A DNA stretch of 64,000 nt. Origin: Candidatus Kouleothrix ribensis. Its GTDB lineage: Bacteria; Chloroflexota; Chloroflexia; Chloroflexales; Roseiflexaceae. The stretch is taken from NCBI GenBank assembly GCA_016722075.1, contig JADKGW010000002.1, forward strand, positions 434,001 through 498,000, given 5' to 3'. A program made the translations under genes and the position numbers. This document shows positions 26,707 to 35,191 of the stretch, piece by piece (the stretch's first letter is position 1; the number at the start of each line of letters is the position of its first letter). Under the pieces are notes generated by a model. It ran no database searches, had not been told where the DNA came from, and saw only the letters and a program-made list of their open reading frames with translations.

Positions 26707-27881
26707 TCCGCTCCCACTTGATTCCAGCTGCGCGTTTGTATATGCATGTCAGGCTGAGGCCTTCCTATGAGTTCCTGAGCAGCTTGCCTAAGCTTGCACG
26801 CTAACGAGACGGCATCGGCCGGCTCGGCAATATAGCCGGTGCCCTGCGCTACTAACTCGGGTAGGCATCCTACAGCGGTTGTGACGACCGGCTTGCCGAG
26901 AGCCTGGGCCTCTAACAGGCTAAGCGGCGCATCCGAGGGAACGAGTTCGAAGGGCAATGCTACTATATCGCAAGCTGCTACATGCTCTACGAGCGCATGT
27001 TCATCCAAGTAACCATTCACAACCTTCACCTGTGAACCAACCACGCTCCGGCTTAACAGTTTACCGAGTTCAGTATCTTCCGTAATCAGTTCGTCAGTGC
27101 GGCGACGGCTAAGCACCAATAACTTGATTGAAGGGTTCGTTTGCCCGGCCAGCTCAACCGCACGAATGAGTGTATGCAGGCCACGGAGCTGGGCAGGCGA
27201 GCCAAAGTACAGGATTACGATATCCTGGCTACGATAGCCTAGCCGTGCCCGCGTGCTACCTCCATCAAGACGAGTGTTCCAGATCCCATCAACACCAGGC
27301 GGAATCGTGTAGATCTGATCTTGCCGAAGCCCACACTCAATAAGTCGTTGTCCAGTGGCCGCACTTTGTACAACCAGCTGGCGCAGGCTTCCTTTGCGCA
27401 TTGCCCTTCGCAGGCGCAACTTCGGCAAAAAGGTGCCTATAACATGCACTGCGCTTAGTCGGTACCCTCTGGCTAATTTTGGTAGGCCCAAGCGGAGGAG
27501 TTCGGCCGGCGAATACATTGGGCTGGTGAATATTCCAACGCTTGGAATATCTTGCCATCGATCGAGTTGTTGGTATAGAAAACTGGTCAAGCCCACATGC
27601 AAAAGAATAATGTCGGGCTTAATTCGCCCAATCGTTTGTCGTAATGGCTTATTCTTGCCCCATGCTGGCTCGCTCACTACTGATAAGCGCTCAATATCTA
27701 CGCCTTTCAATGTTGCCTGAATAGGTTTACGGGTTGCGCCATCACTAACTAAGGTGACCGAGTAACCCAATCGTGCGAGTTGATGTGCGGTTTCATGAAG
27801 GTAGCGCCAAGGTTGCAATCTAAGGTTTTTTTCGCTGAGACCATTGCTGATCAGGCAGATTGATTTGCTCTGGCTTGTCAC
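26679..27881 (-). CDS. Glycosyltransferase family 4
   Basis: The 400-residue protein shows the two-Rossmann GT-B layout. The N-terminal half begins SICLISNGLS. The C-terminal half has an ILYFGSPAQLRGLHTLIRA segment and the acidic PSDAPLSLLEAQALGKPVV region that binds the sugar nucleotide in GT4 enzymes. It should add a sugar from a nucleotide donor during repeat-unit assembly. It overlaps the kinase-like gene by 28 bp and follows another GT4 by 11 bp. Donor and acceptor cannot be told from the sequence. Confidence 0.87.
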   Translation of the reverse strand: MTSQSKSICLISNGLSEKNLRLQPWRYLHETAHQLARLGYSVTLVSDGATRKPIQATLKGVDIERLSVVSEPAWGKNKPLRQTIGRIKPDIILLHVGLTSFLYQQLDRWQDIPSVGIFTSPMYSPAELLRLGLPKLARGYRLSAVHVIGTFLPKLRLRRAMRKGSLRQLVVQSAATGQRLIECGLRQDQIYTIPPGVDGIWNTRLDGGSTRARLGYRSQDIVILYFGSPAQLRGLHTLIRAVELAGQTNPSIKLLVLSRRRTDELITEDTELGKLLSRSVVGSQVKVVNGYLDEHALVEHVAACDIVALPFELVPSDAPLSLLEAQALGKPVVTTAVGCLPELVAQGTGYIAEPADAVSLACKLRQAAQELIGRPQPDMHIQTRSWNQVGAEWSQLIQSL

Positions 27882-27892
27882 TAGGTGGCTCC

Positions 27893-29026
27893 TTATACCA
27901 ACTCTTTGTATCGAGCGGCATAATTATCGCCGACCGTATCCCAAGAGAAGAATGTCTCAACCATTTGTCGTGAACGCAGCCGCATAGCTGCTAAAAGCGC
28001 GGGTTGTTGTATCAGCTCCAAAAGGGTGTGCGCTAACTGTGTAGGCGCATGAGGCGGTACAAGCGCACCATTTTCACCATTCACGACGATGTTCGGCACT
28101 CCACCCACTTTGGTCGCCACGATTGGGCAACCACAAGCCATTGCTTCTAGTATCACCGTGGGCAGTCCCTCGTGATGGGACGGCATGACGAAAAGAGTTG
28201 CTTCCTGGTACAACCTGGCCAGCCGCGTGCGATCATTAATATGTCCAAGTAGAACAACTCGCTCGCTCAATTGGTTCGCATGAATAAATTGCTCGATGTA
28301 TTGCCGTTGCGGCCCGTCGCCCACGATCGATAGCTGAATCGCTTCGGCTGGCGTTCCAAGGTGCTTCATCGTAAGAACTGCCTGTAGCAGATCTTCTATA
28401 CCTTTCCCTGGGGCGAGCCTTCCAACACTCAAAATCAAACACTTATGGCTAGAAGTGGTGGAACCCGGCCTAAAGGTACTTGTGTCCACACCATTCCAGG
28501 TCACATCGATCTTGCTCGGACCAGATGGGTAGGTTGCCAAGGCCTGTGCCACCTGGGGTGAAACAGCATTGACACTTGTAGCGTGACGCAAGAGTGTTTG
28601 CTCAATCCAGTAGCTAAATGGCGCCTGTAATTTCATCTGGAGGGTATATACACTCGTTATTGGTGTTGCTTTTACATCTTCGCGAACTGCCGAGTGGACT
28701 GTAAGCATAATCGGGCGTTTCGTCGAGATCATTGGCGGTAGCGGTGTATGCATATGGAATAGATCAATCTCGGGTTCCAAGCGCATGATCAATTTTTCAA
28801 CAAATAGACTATGTAAATGCACATGAAATGGGTATACAGGTACGAAAGTAGGGCGCCAGATAATGATATCATCGACAGTTTCATTGTTAGCTCGTCCGGC
28901 CTCACTACGTGTGACAATATGTACACGATGGCCTCGGCTAGTCAGGTACTTTGAGAGATTCCAGATATAGTAACCAATTCCTTCGCGTGGTGGGAATGGA
29001 GCAGATGTGATCATACAAACGCGCAC
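27893..29026 (-). CDS. Glycosyltransferase family 4
   Basis: The 377-residue protein begins MRVCMITSAPFPPREGIGYY and has the GT4 retaining-enzyme motif HEGLPTVILEAMACGCPIVA (about 288-307) with the catalytic-site EX7E pattern, followed by GGVPNIV. It is a typical GT-B fold sugar transferase of an exopolysaccharide pathway, facing the cytoplasm. It lies 3 bp after the Alg13-like gene. Composition is AT-richer than the window's core genes. Confidence 0.9.
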   Translation of the reverse strand: MRVCMITSAPFPPREGIGYYIWNLSKYLTSRGHRVHIVTRSEAGRANNETVDDIIIWRPTFVPVYPFHVHLHSLFVEKLIMRLEPEIDLFHMHTPLPPMISTKRPIMLTVHSAVREDVKATPITSVYTLQMKLQAPFSYWIEQTLLRHATSVNAVSPQVAQALATYPSGPSKIDVTWNGVDTSTFRPGSTTSSHKCLILSVGRLAPGKGIEDLLQAVLTMKHLGTPAEAIQLSIVGDGPQRQYIEQFIHANQLSERVVLLGHINDRTRLARLYQEATLFVMPSHHEGLPTVILEAMACGCPIVATKVGGVPNIVVNGENGALVPPHAPTQLAHTLLELIQQPALLAAMRLRSRQMVETFFSWDTVGDNYAARYKELV

Positions 29027-29029
29027 GGC

Positions 29030-29545
29030 CTAACCTTTCCTGAATAGTGATGCAGGCTGTTCAGGTCGCAATTTCCAGATATTGAGTTGCTGATTTAGTG
29101 CCTGAACAAGTTGGGTGTTCTGGTAGCATTTTGTTTCTTGCCGCGCTGCACGCTCGATCGCCGCTCGTAGTGAGTCTTTTGATGGCTGAATAAGCGCCAC
29201 TGCCCTGTTTTGTGTATCGAGAGCAGAGGCTAGTTGGTGCTGATGATCGTCAATACACTCATTAAATTGTGGTTGCCGCGGAACGACTACGATTGCCTTC
29301 CGCTCAAGTAAGGCCAGTAGGATCGATCCGGCAGCAGCATGCATTACTACAACCCTGGCTTCACGATTTAGCTCCTGCATCCGCTGCCCACTAGCCCACT
29401 GAAAATGTTCGGCATAGCGTGGTTCGTATGTCGAACTACCGCGCTGAATAATAACAATTTCATCTAGTTCGGCGGCTAACACATCCATTGGCTGAACCAA
29501 CCGATTGAATCCATGATCATGTGTGCCAACGGTCACAAGAATCAA
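29030..29545 (-). CDS. Alg13/PssE-like glycosyltransferase subunit (GT28 C-terminal domain)
   Basis: The 171-residue protein starts MILVTVGTHDHGFNRL and carries a conserved HAAAGSILLALLERKAIVVVPR segment of the GT28 C-terminal domain that binds the UDP-sugar. It corresponds to the catalytic half of the two-protein EpsF/PssE-Alg13 glycosyltransferases. The Alg14-like membrane partner is encoded immediately upstream with a 4-bp overlap, as expected for a pair. The likely donor is a UDP-sugar such as UDP-glucuronate or UDP-N-acetylglucosamine, but this is unresolved. Confidence 0.88.
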   Translation of the reverse strand: MILVTVGTHDHGFNRLVQPMDVLAAELDEIVIIQRGSSTYEPRYAEHFQWASGQRMQELNREARVVVMHAAAGSILLALLERKAIVVVPRQPQFNECIDDHQHQLASALDTQNRAVALIQPSKDSLRAAIERAARQETKCYQNTQLVQALNQQLNIWKLRPEQPASLFRKG

Positions 29546-29991
29546 ATCACCGCTCCCTTATATTGCGCTTTTGGGCCGCATCTATTGAGTAACTGCGGCC
29601 ATTGTACATAAAATGCATCAGCTACCGGGTAAATTAGTTTGCCAGTTTTAGAAAGATTTTCGACTCGACACCAACTCTCGATGAAAATCGTCTTGATTCG
29701 CAGAAACTTACCAAGATAGAAGAAAGGTATCGCAATCTCGGCTCCTAAACTAACAATTGCATCGGGTTTTTCAAGTAGCAGAATATACAACGCCCAGAAT
29801 AGTGTGTGCAGCATACGCCAGATATTGGTGCCAATATTGTCGGTGAAATATGCCCGAGCGATCGCGGTAACCTCTGTCTCTCGGGCACTATGGTACGTAG
29901 CGAAGAAAATATCGCAATCCTTAAAACTGCTGAGAATTTGCATTGTTTCGGTGAGATGCCCACCATGCGAGCAGACCAGGCAGACTTTCAT
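29542..29991 (-). CDS. Alg14/PssD-like glycosyltransferase anchor subunit
   Basis: The 149-residue protein begins MKVCLVCSHGGHLTETMQIL, the hallmark of Alg14/PssD proteins, and has a hydrophobic segment (about 60-75) that would hold the pair at the membrane. It provides the acceptor-binding half to the Alg13-like protein. It overlaps both neighbours by 4 bp. It is the first AT-rich gene of the operon; the gene upstream returns to host-like composition, so the cassette boundary falls at this overlap. Confidence 0.88.
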   Translation of the reverse strand: MKVCLVCSHGGHLTETMQILSSFKDCDIFFATYHSARETEVTAIARAYFTDNIGTNIWRMLHTLFWALYILLLEKPDAIVSLGAEIAIPFFYLGKFLRIKTIFIESWCRVENLSKTGKLIYPVADAFYVQWPQLLNRCGPKAQYKGAVI

Positions 29992-31022
29992 GCGCTCCTA
30001 CCTCTCATCAACACCCGCGCGGCCCAGAACGCGGGGTGGAACACCACGGCGGCGGCGCGCGCGAGCGCCCGGCTGGCCAGCTGGCCGAAGTCGAGCCGGT
30101 AGGTCAGCCTTCCGATCAGCGCCTGGTCGGGCCGGCCGCCCAGCGCCTGGCGCTGGTGCCGCGTGGCGCGGATATGCGCGCGCTCGGCCCAGATCGCGCG
30201 ATAGACGCGTGGCTTGACGCCCCAGAAGCGCGGGCCGCGCAGCAGCAGAAAGCCCCAGGTCACCGCCTCGCCCAGCAGCAGCCCCGGCAGCATGCGCAGG
30301 TAGGTCGGCCGGCTCAGGTTCTTGAGCAGCATCAGGTGGCGGTTGCGGTCGAGATAGAACGCCTTGGTCGGCGAGTAGCTCGGCCGGTAGTCGTGCTCGA
30401 CCAGCGCCTGCGGCACGTAGACGCAGCGGTAGCCAGCCAGGCGCGCCCGTAGCGAGAGGTCGGTGTCTTCAACATACATGAAGAAGCGCTCGTCGAAGCC
30501 GCCCAGCGCCTCGAATACCGCGCGGCGGATGGCGAACGCCGCGCCCGACACCGCGTCGACCTCGGCCGGGATGGCATACTCGCCGGCGGGCCGGTTCGCG
30601 CCACGGCAGTAGGTTAGCCCGGTGTAGTGCATGGTATTGCCGCAGGTGTTGATCAGCGCGGGCCGGCGCATGTGTACCACCCGCGCGGTACTCAGCGCCG
30701 TGTCGATCCGGTGGGCCAGCGGCGCGAGCAGCGCGACGAGTGTACCCGGCCGCACGACCGTGTCGGGGTTGAGCAACACCAGGTACTCGCCGCGCGCCAG
30801 CTGGGCACCCTGGTTGTTGCCGGCGGCATAACCGATGTTCGTGCCGGCCACCAGCCGCGCGCTTGGAAATTCGGCACGCACCAGCGCGGCGGTGCCGTCG
30901 GTGGAGCCGTTGTCGACCACGATCAGCTCGTCGTCGGCGCCAAGCTCGGCCTCGATCGAGCGCAGGCAGGCCGCGATATAGCTGCGGCTATTGTAGGTCA
31001 CGACGATCACGCTAGCGCGCAT
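29988..31022 (-). CDS. Glycosyltransferase family 2 (rhamnosyltransferase-like)
   Basis: The 344-residue protein has the GT2 fold with SVIVVTYNSRSYI, DNGSTDGT, LLNPDTVV (DXD-equivalent) and the acceptor-side ERFFMYVEDTDLSLRA motif, as in WbbL-like rhamnosyltransferases. A basic C-terminal extension of about 90 residues follows and may bind the membrane. It overlaps the Alg14-like gene (29988-29991) and the next GT2 gene (31012-31022). Host-like GC content contrasts with the AT-rich genes downstream. Confidence 0.9.
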   Translation of the reverse strand: MRASVIVVTYNSRSYIAACLRSIEAELGADDELIVVDNGSTDGTAALVRAEFPSARLVAGTNIGYAAGNNQGAQLARGEYLVLLNPDTVVRPGTLVALLAPLAHRIDTALSTARVVHMRRPALINTCGNTMHYTGLTYCRGANRPAGEYAIPAEVDAVSGAAFAIRRAVFEALGGFDERFFMYVEDTDLSLRARLAGYRCVYVPQALVEHDYRPSYSPTKAFYLDRNRHLMLLKNLSRPTYLRMLPGLLLGEAVTWGFLLLRGPRFWGVKPRVYRAIWAERAHIRATRHQRQALGGRPDQALIGRLTYRLDFGQLASRALARAAAVVFHPAFWAARVLMRGRSA

Positions 31023-32079
31023 GCGTCCGCCCCCTCACGCGCTCGTCGCTGGCTTGCTCGGCTAGGCGCTCGAATAGCACCACGTTGCGCTGCCGCGGCT
31101 CACTCAGCCGCTCGACCAGCCGCTGGCGCAGATCGACGATCATGCCGCGCATCGAGTGCAGCATGATCCCCGAGAAGCACAGCAGCAGCCCGATGATGCT
31201 GAGCATCACGGTGATCAGCGCGTAGCCGATCGCCAGCTGGCGCGATTGCACGAAGATGCCGACTACCTGCAGCCCGAGCAGCATCGCGAGCGTAAAGATC
31301 ACCATGCCGCTGCCGCAAAAAAAGAGCAGTGGGCGCGTCTGCCCAACCAGCCGCAGCACGGCGTTGACCACCTGCATACCATGGCTGACCGGGTTGCGCT
31401 TGGCCGGCTCGGCATACACCACTTTGATTGGCACCTCGACCACACGCAGCTTGTGTTCGTTAGCCAGGAACTGCATCTCGGACTCGAGCGAGAACCCACC
31501 CTGGCCGAAGGTCAGCACCTCGAGCGCCTGGGCCGAGAAGGCCCGGTAGCCGCTCTGCGAGTCGCTGATCGGCACCCCCGAGGCCAGGTTGGTTAGCATG
31601 GTCAGGCTATGCTGGCCAACCTTGCGGTACGCGGGGATGTCGCTCTTGACCTCGAGGAAGCGCGATCCGACGACAATATCGGCGCTGCCGCCGAGCACCG
31701 GCGCCAGCACGGCCGGGATGTCTTCGGCGCAGTGCTGGCCGTCGCCATCCAGCATTACCACCGCGCCGGGCTGCAGCTGGCGCACATAGTTGAACCCAGT
31801 ATTGGCTGCCGCAGCTTTACCCTGGTTTACCTGATGGCACAGCACCAGCGCACCTGCGTGCCGCGCGATCTCGGCAGTCTGATCGGCCGAGCCGTCGTCG
31901 ATGACGATGACCTGATCGACAAACCGCATCACTGTCAGTACCAGGCTGCCAATGAAGCGCTCTTCGTTGTGGGCCGGAATGAGTGCTACCACCGGACGTG
32001 ACCGGCTGCGGATGGACGGGTGGATGCGAGGCGAGGTGGAATCGGACACACCAAAACCAAGCGTGACGTGTTGCGACAT
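31012..32079 (-). CDS. Glycosyltransferase family 2 with C-terminal membrane helices (DPM1/GtrB-like)
   Basis: The 355-residue protein has a GT2 domain (about 30-245) with VVALIPAHNEERFI, DDGSADQT, the MLDGDGQH donor site and SGYRAFS. Two membrane helices follow (about 258-282 and 290-315), as in polyprenyl-phosphate sugar transferases. It probably moves a sugar onto undecaprenyl phosphate. It is the first gene of the ten-gene operon, so the promoter lies in 32080-32655. ATG 32079 is preceded by GAGG at a longer than usual spacing. Confidence 0.88.
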   Translation of the reverse strand: MSQHVTLGFGVSDSTSPRIHPSIRSRSRPVVALIPAHNEERFIGSLVLTVMRFVDQVIVIDDGSADQTAEIARHAGALVLCHQVNQGKAAAANTGFNYVRQLQPGAVVMLDGDGQHCAEDIPAVLAPVLGGSADIVVGSRFLEVKSDIPAYRKVGQHSLTMLTNLASGVPISDSQSGYRAFSAQALEVLTFGQGGFSLESEMQFLANEHKLRVVEVPIKVVYAEPAKRNPVSHGMQVVNAVLRLVGQTRPLLFFCGSGMVIFTLAMLLGLQVVGIFVQSRQLAIGYALITVMLSIIGLLLCFSGIMLHSMRGMIVDLRQRLVERLSEPRQRNVVLFERLAEQASDERVRGRTHAR

Positions 32080-32655
32080 GTACTTACCTCGACAGGAAGA
32101 TTGATGCTTAGTCGTCTAAGGTAATTTGACAATGCAAAGAGTGCTACGCACAGCCTTCAATGCGCGTGCCAGCGCCATGCCCGGCGCTTCACGTGCTTCA
32201 CAGCCTGGCTGTGCTGCGTGCTGCTATTAAGAGATCACAGCGCTGAAACATCTGCGTTGGCTGTGCGCGCGTGCGCCTGAACCGGCTGGCGCTCCAGTTG
32301 ATCGTCGATCGGCGTGCCGGCCCAACGAGCCGGCTCCGCTCTAGATTCTGATCAAAGTCAGCTAACGATGTGAATTGGATGGTGCAAGGCGAACCAGCAC
32401 TGATTCTGGGCAATCGCCTGTGTACCCTACTTTAGTACAACGTTGATTGTACAGCTAAAGGTGTAATTGCTAGATTACGGCACGATAACAGAGCTGGTTA
32501 GTATGTACCTGCGTGTTGTACCAGCCATCCGTAGCCAACGCCCGTCCGTAGCGTATAGTAGCACAGTCACCCCAGGCTTGGCACCACGCGAATCGAGCGG
32601 TCCGATCACAATGTCGTTTTCATTTTGAGATTGCGTATCGCCACAGGAACTCATA
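32080..32655. other. Divergent intergenic region of the polysaccharide operon
   Basis: This 576-bp region separates the operon start (minus) from the CrtC/AttH-like lipoprotein (plus) and must hold both promoters. A minus-strand TTGTCA near 32135 could be a -35, but no matching -10 is convincing. No gene or hairpin of note was found. Confidence 0.45.
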
Positions 32656-33813
32656 ATGCATAAATCGATCGTTCTGTTGCTGCTGGCCACACTGCTGGCG
32701 GCGTGTGGCGGGGCCACAAGCACCACACCAATCGGCCAGATCTCGGCAATCGAGGCGCTTGGCAGCGCGAATACGGCCGGCTTCGCACGCGCCACCGCGC
32801 CGCGCCAGTTCGTGTTCCCGCAGGATCACGGGCCGCACCAGCAGTTTGCGGCCGAGTGGTGGTACTACACCGGCAACCTGGCCACTGCCGGCGGCCGGCA
32901 CTTTGGCTTTCAGCTGACCTTCTTCCGTGTGGGGATGTCGCCACAGCCGCCCGCACGCGCCTCCGACTGGGCCGCGTCGAATATCTACATGGCCCATTTT
33001 GCACTCAGCGACGTGGCCGGCAAGCAGTTCTATGCCTTCGACCGCTTCAGCCGCGACGCGGCCGGGCTGGCCGGCGCCCAAGGCGATCCGTTCAGGGTCT
33101 GGCTTGAGGGTTGGAGCGCCGAAGGAGCCGAGCGTGCGCTGCCGATGCGCCTGCGCGCGGGGCAGGGCGACGCGGCGATCGATCTGACGCTGGGGGCCGG
33201 CAAGCCGCCGGTGCTACAAGGCGACCGCGGCCTGAGCCAGAAGAGCGCCGCGCCAGGCAGTGCCTCGTACTATTACTCGCTGACGCGCATGCCCACCCAC
33301 GGTACCGTTCGTGTAGGCTCCGCCAGCTTCGAGGTGACCGGGCTGAGTTGGATGGATCGTGAGTGGAGCACCAACTCGCTCGGGCCGGACATAGCCGGCT
33401 GGGACTGGTTTGCGCTGCAGCTCGACGACGGGCGCGAGCTGATGTATTACCAGCTGCGCGATCAGAGCGGCGCGCCGACGCCCTTCAGCAGCGGCGCGCT
33501 GATCGCCGCCGACGGTAGCGTCAGCCCGATCGCGCGCGACGACATGACGCTGACGGTGCTGAATAGCTGGGCCAGCCCGCACAGCGGCGGCAGCTACCCT
33601 GCGGGCTGGCATGTGCAGATCCCGTCGCAGAGTGTCGACCTGACGGTGACGCCGTATCTGGCCGATCAAGAGCTACAGCTGGCAACTGTGTATTGGGAGG
33701 GGGCAGTACAGATCAGCGGCAGCAGCGCCGGGCGGCCCGCCAGCGGCAATGGCTATGTCGAGCTGACTGGCTACGCCGAACAGCAAGCACAGGACGCGAT
33801 CCGCATGCGCTAA
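32656..33813 (+). CDS. CrtC/AttH-like lipoprotein (COG5621-type predicted hydrolase)
   Basis: The 385-residue protein has a lipoprotein signal ending LLAAC (C17). The rest follows the AttH/CrtC lipocalin-like pattern: PQDHGPHQQFAAEWWYYTGN near the start, HFALSD, and a second-half SWMDREWS motif. Family members include carotenoid 1,2-hydratase and secreted putative hydrolases. An exported lipoprotein suggests a lipid-acting role rather than membrane carotenoid synthesis, but this is unproven. It converges with the next gene with 2 bp between stops. Confidence 0.85.
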   Translation: MHKSIVLLLLATLLAACGGATSTTPIGQISAIEALGSANTAGFARATAPRQFVFPQDHGPHQQFAAEWWYYTGNLATAGGRHFGFQLTFFRVGMSPQPPARASDWAASNIYMAHFALSDVAGKQFYAFDRFSRDAAGLAGAQGDPFRVWLEGWSAEGAERALPMRLRAGQGDAAIDLTLGAGKPPVLQGDRGLSQKSAAPGSASYYYSLTRMPTHGTVRVGSASFEVTGLSWMDREWSTNSLGPDIAGWDWFALQLDDGRELMYYQLRDQSGAPTPFSSGALIAADGSVSPIARDDMTLTVLNSWASPHSGGSYPAGWHVQIPSQSVDLTVTPYLADQELQLATVYWEGAVQISGSSAGRPASGNGYVELTGYAEQQAQDAIRMR

Positions 33814-33815
33814 GC

Positions 33816-34166
33816 TCAGCCGAGCCGTGCGGCCAGCCAGCGCAGCAGCTTCGGCCCGAACGCCACCAGCGCCCAGATCGCATAGCCGGCCGCCAGCGTC
33901 GGGGCCAGCGGCCAGCGCCGCCCGAAACCATACCAGCAGACCGCGACAAAACCGGCGGTTGAGATCAGGCCGACTAGCATGGCGCGCGCAAGCTCGGCCA
34001 TCGAGCCTGGGTCGCTATCGCTACGCGCCCAGGCGATCCACAGAATGATCGGAATATTGATCGGCATCGTTGCGATAATGCCGGCCAAGCTGCGGTTGCG
34101 GTCGCCGACCAGCGCGACGATGATGATTAGAAAGCAGCCAACCAGAATCCGCACAATCGTGGGCAT
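33816..34166 (-). CDS. Small four-helix membrane protein
   Basis: The 116-residue protein has four hydrophobic helices with the segment SLAGIIATMPINIPIILWIA, which resembles the DUF3147/GlpM-type small membrane proteins. It starts at ATG 34166 behind AAGGACA, 21 bp after the PD-(D/E)XK-like gene in the same direction, so the two are probably cotranscribed. Function unknown. Confidence 0.7.
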   Translation of the reverse strand: MPTIVRILVGCFLIIIVALVGDRNRSLAGIIATMPINIPIILWIAWARSDSDPGSMAELARAMLVGLISTAGFVAVCWYGFGRRWPLAPTLAAGYAIWALVAFGPKLLRWLAARLG

Positions 34167-34187
34167 AGCTTGTCCTTGTCCCGATAA

Positions 34188-34976
34188 CTACTTACGCATC
34201 GCCTTGCGCAGCGCAGCCGCCAGCGGGTTGTCGTCATCGTCGGCCGATTCGTCGGTGGTGTAGGCGAAGCTTGGCGGCGCTGGCTCGCCCACCTCGCCCG
34301 CCTCGTCCATGCCTTCTTCCAGCTCTGCTTCATCCCAGTTCAGGTGCAGGTTCTCGGCGCCGGCCAGCGCGACAATATCGTCGACGCTGAAGCGCAGCAG
34401 GTTGACCACCTCGGGGTTAGGGTCGCGCTCGGCCAGCGAGTTGGCCAGGCACACCTGCGGCAACAGCGCAAGCACCTCGCCGAGCGTGGGCGGTGGCTGT
34501 GGCGGCGCATCAGCCGCAGCCATCAGCTCAGCGACCGCCTGCACATCGGGGATGCCGGTGTCGACCAGCAGGATCGTCGTGTACACGCGGAAGAACAGCA
34601 TGCCCAGGATGCTGCGGGTATCGCGCAGCTGCTGCACCGCGCGGCGTACGCTCTGAGCCTTCTGGCTGGCCTTGATCTCGAACACCTGGATCGACTTTGG
34701 GTCGGGGAGGGCCACCGCGTCGAGCTCGCGATACTTCTTGATCGCGCTGCGCCCACGATGTTCAAAATACTCGACGAAGCGCCGGTCGGAGAGCGTGTAG
34801 TGCTGCGCTAGCCAGCCGCGTAATGCCGCCTCGGCCTCGCCGCCGAACAGCTCGCGCGGCAGTGGTGGGCGCGTGGCGCGCTGGTTATCTTTGCCGATCA
34901 TAATCTGGCGCACGAACGCGCGGTATTGTGGGTCGTTCGCGTCGATCAGGCGCGGGCGCGAGAATCGTGGGGCCAC
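34188..34976 (-). CDS. Predicted PD-(D/E)XK-fold protein of unknown function
   Basis: A GTG start at 34976 has GAGGAG at 6-nt spacing, giving 262 residues; a GTG at 35033 in the same frame lacks one. Residues 83-103 (RELDAVALPDPKSIQVFEIKA) match the D-Xn-E-x-K core of PD-(D/E)XK nucleases, with D86, E100 and K102, followed by a Gln/Arg-rich helix. The C-terminal third is acidic (EEGMDEAGE, ADDDDN) and probably disordered. No DNA-binding domain or restriction partner is adjacent. It might be a repair or tRNA-linked nuclease, or a degenerate member without activity. Confidence 0.6.
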   Translation of the reverse strand: MAPRFSRPRLIDANDPQYRAFVRQIMIGKDNQRATRPPLPRELFGGEAEAALRGWLAQHYTLSDRRFVEYFEHRGRSAIKKYRELDAVALPDPKSIQVFEIKASQKAQSVRRAVQQLRDTRSILGMLFFRVYTTILLVDTGIPDVQAVAELMAAADAPPQPPPTLGEVLALLPQVCLANSLAERDPNPEVVNLLRFSVDDIVALAGAENLHLNWDEAELEEGMDEAGEVGEPAPPSFAYTTDESADDDDNPLAAALRKAMRK

Positions 34977-35059
34977 GGCAAACTCCTCGCTATGGCTGGC
35001 GGCCACCGGTGCGGTGCGCAGCTTATTGTACACCAGTTAGGGCCGCTGACGCGGTAGCC

Positions 35060-35185
35060 CGCATCGTTGGCAGGCTGTGCCTACGGCAGCACGGTACGTA
35101 ACTATCTTCTGCGCGCCACAATCGGCGCACCATAATCGAAACGTACCGCTCTGCCGCAGGCTACCAACGCCGACCGCGTAGGTTC
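35060..35185. mobile_element. Small inverted-repeat element (MITE-like)
   Basis: The 22-bp arm at 35079-35100 (GCCTACGGCAGCACGGTACG + TA) and its near complement at 35140-35161 match at 18 of 22 positions, with outer GTTGG sequence extending both arms. About 40 bp of AT-containing DNA lies between. The right arm is identical over 22 bases to the solo arm at 7542-7563. No coding capacity. It lies between trmJ and the PD-(D/E)XK-like gene. Confidence 0.6.
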
Positions 35186-35191
35186 TGCCAA

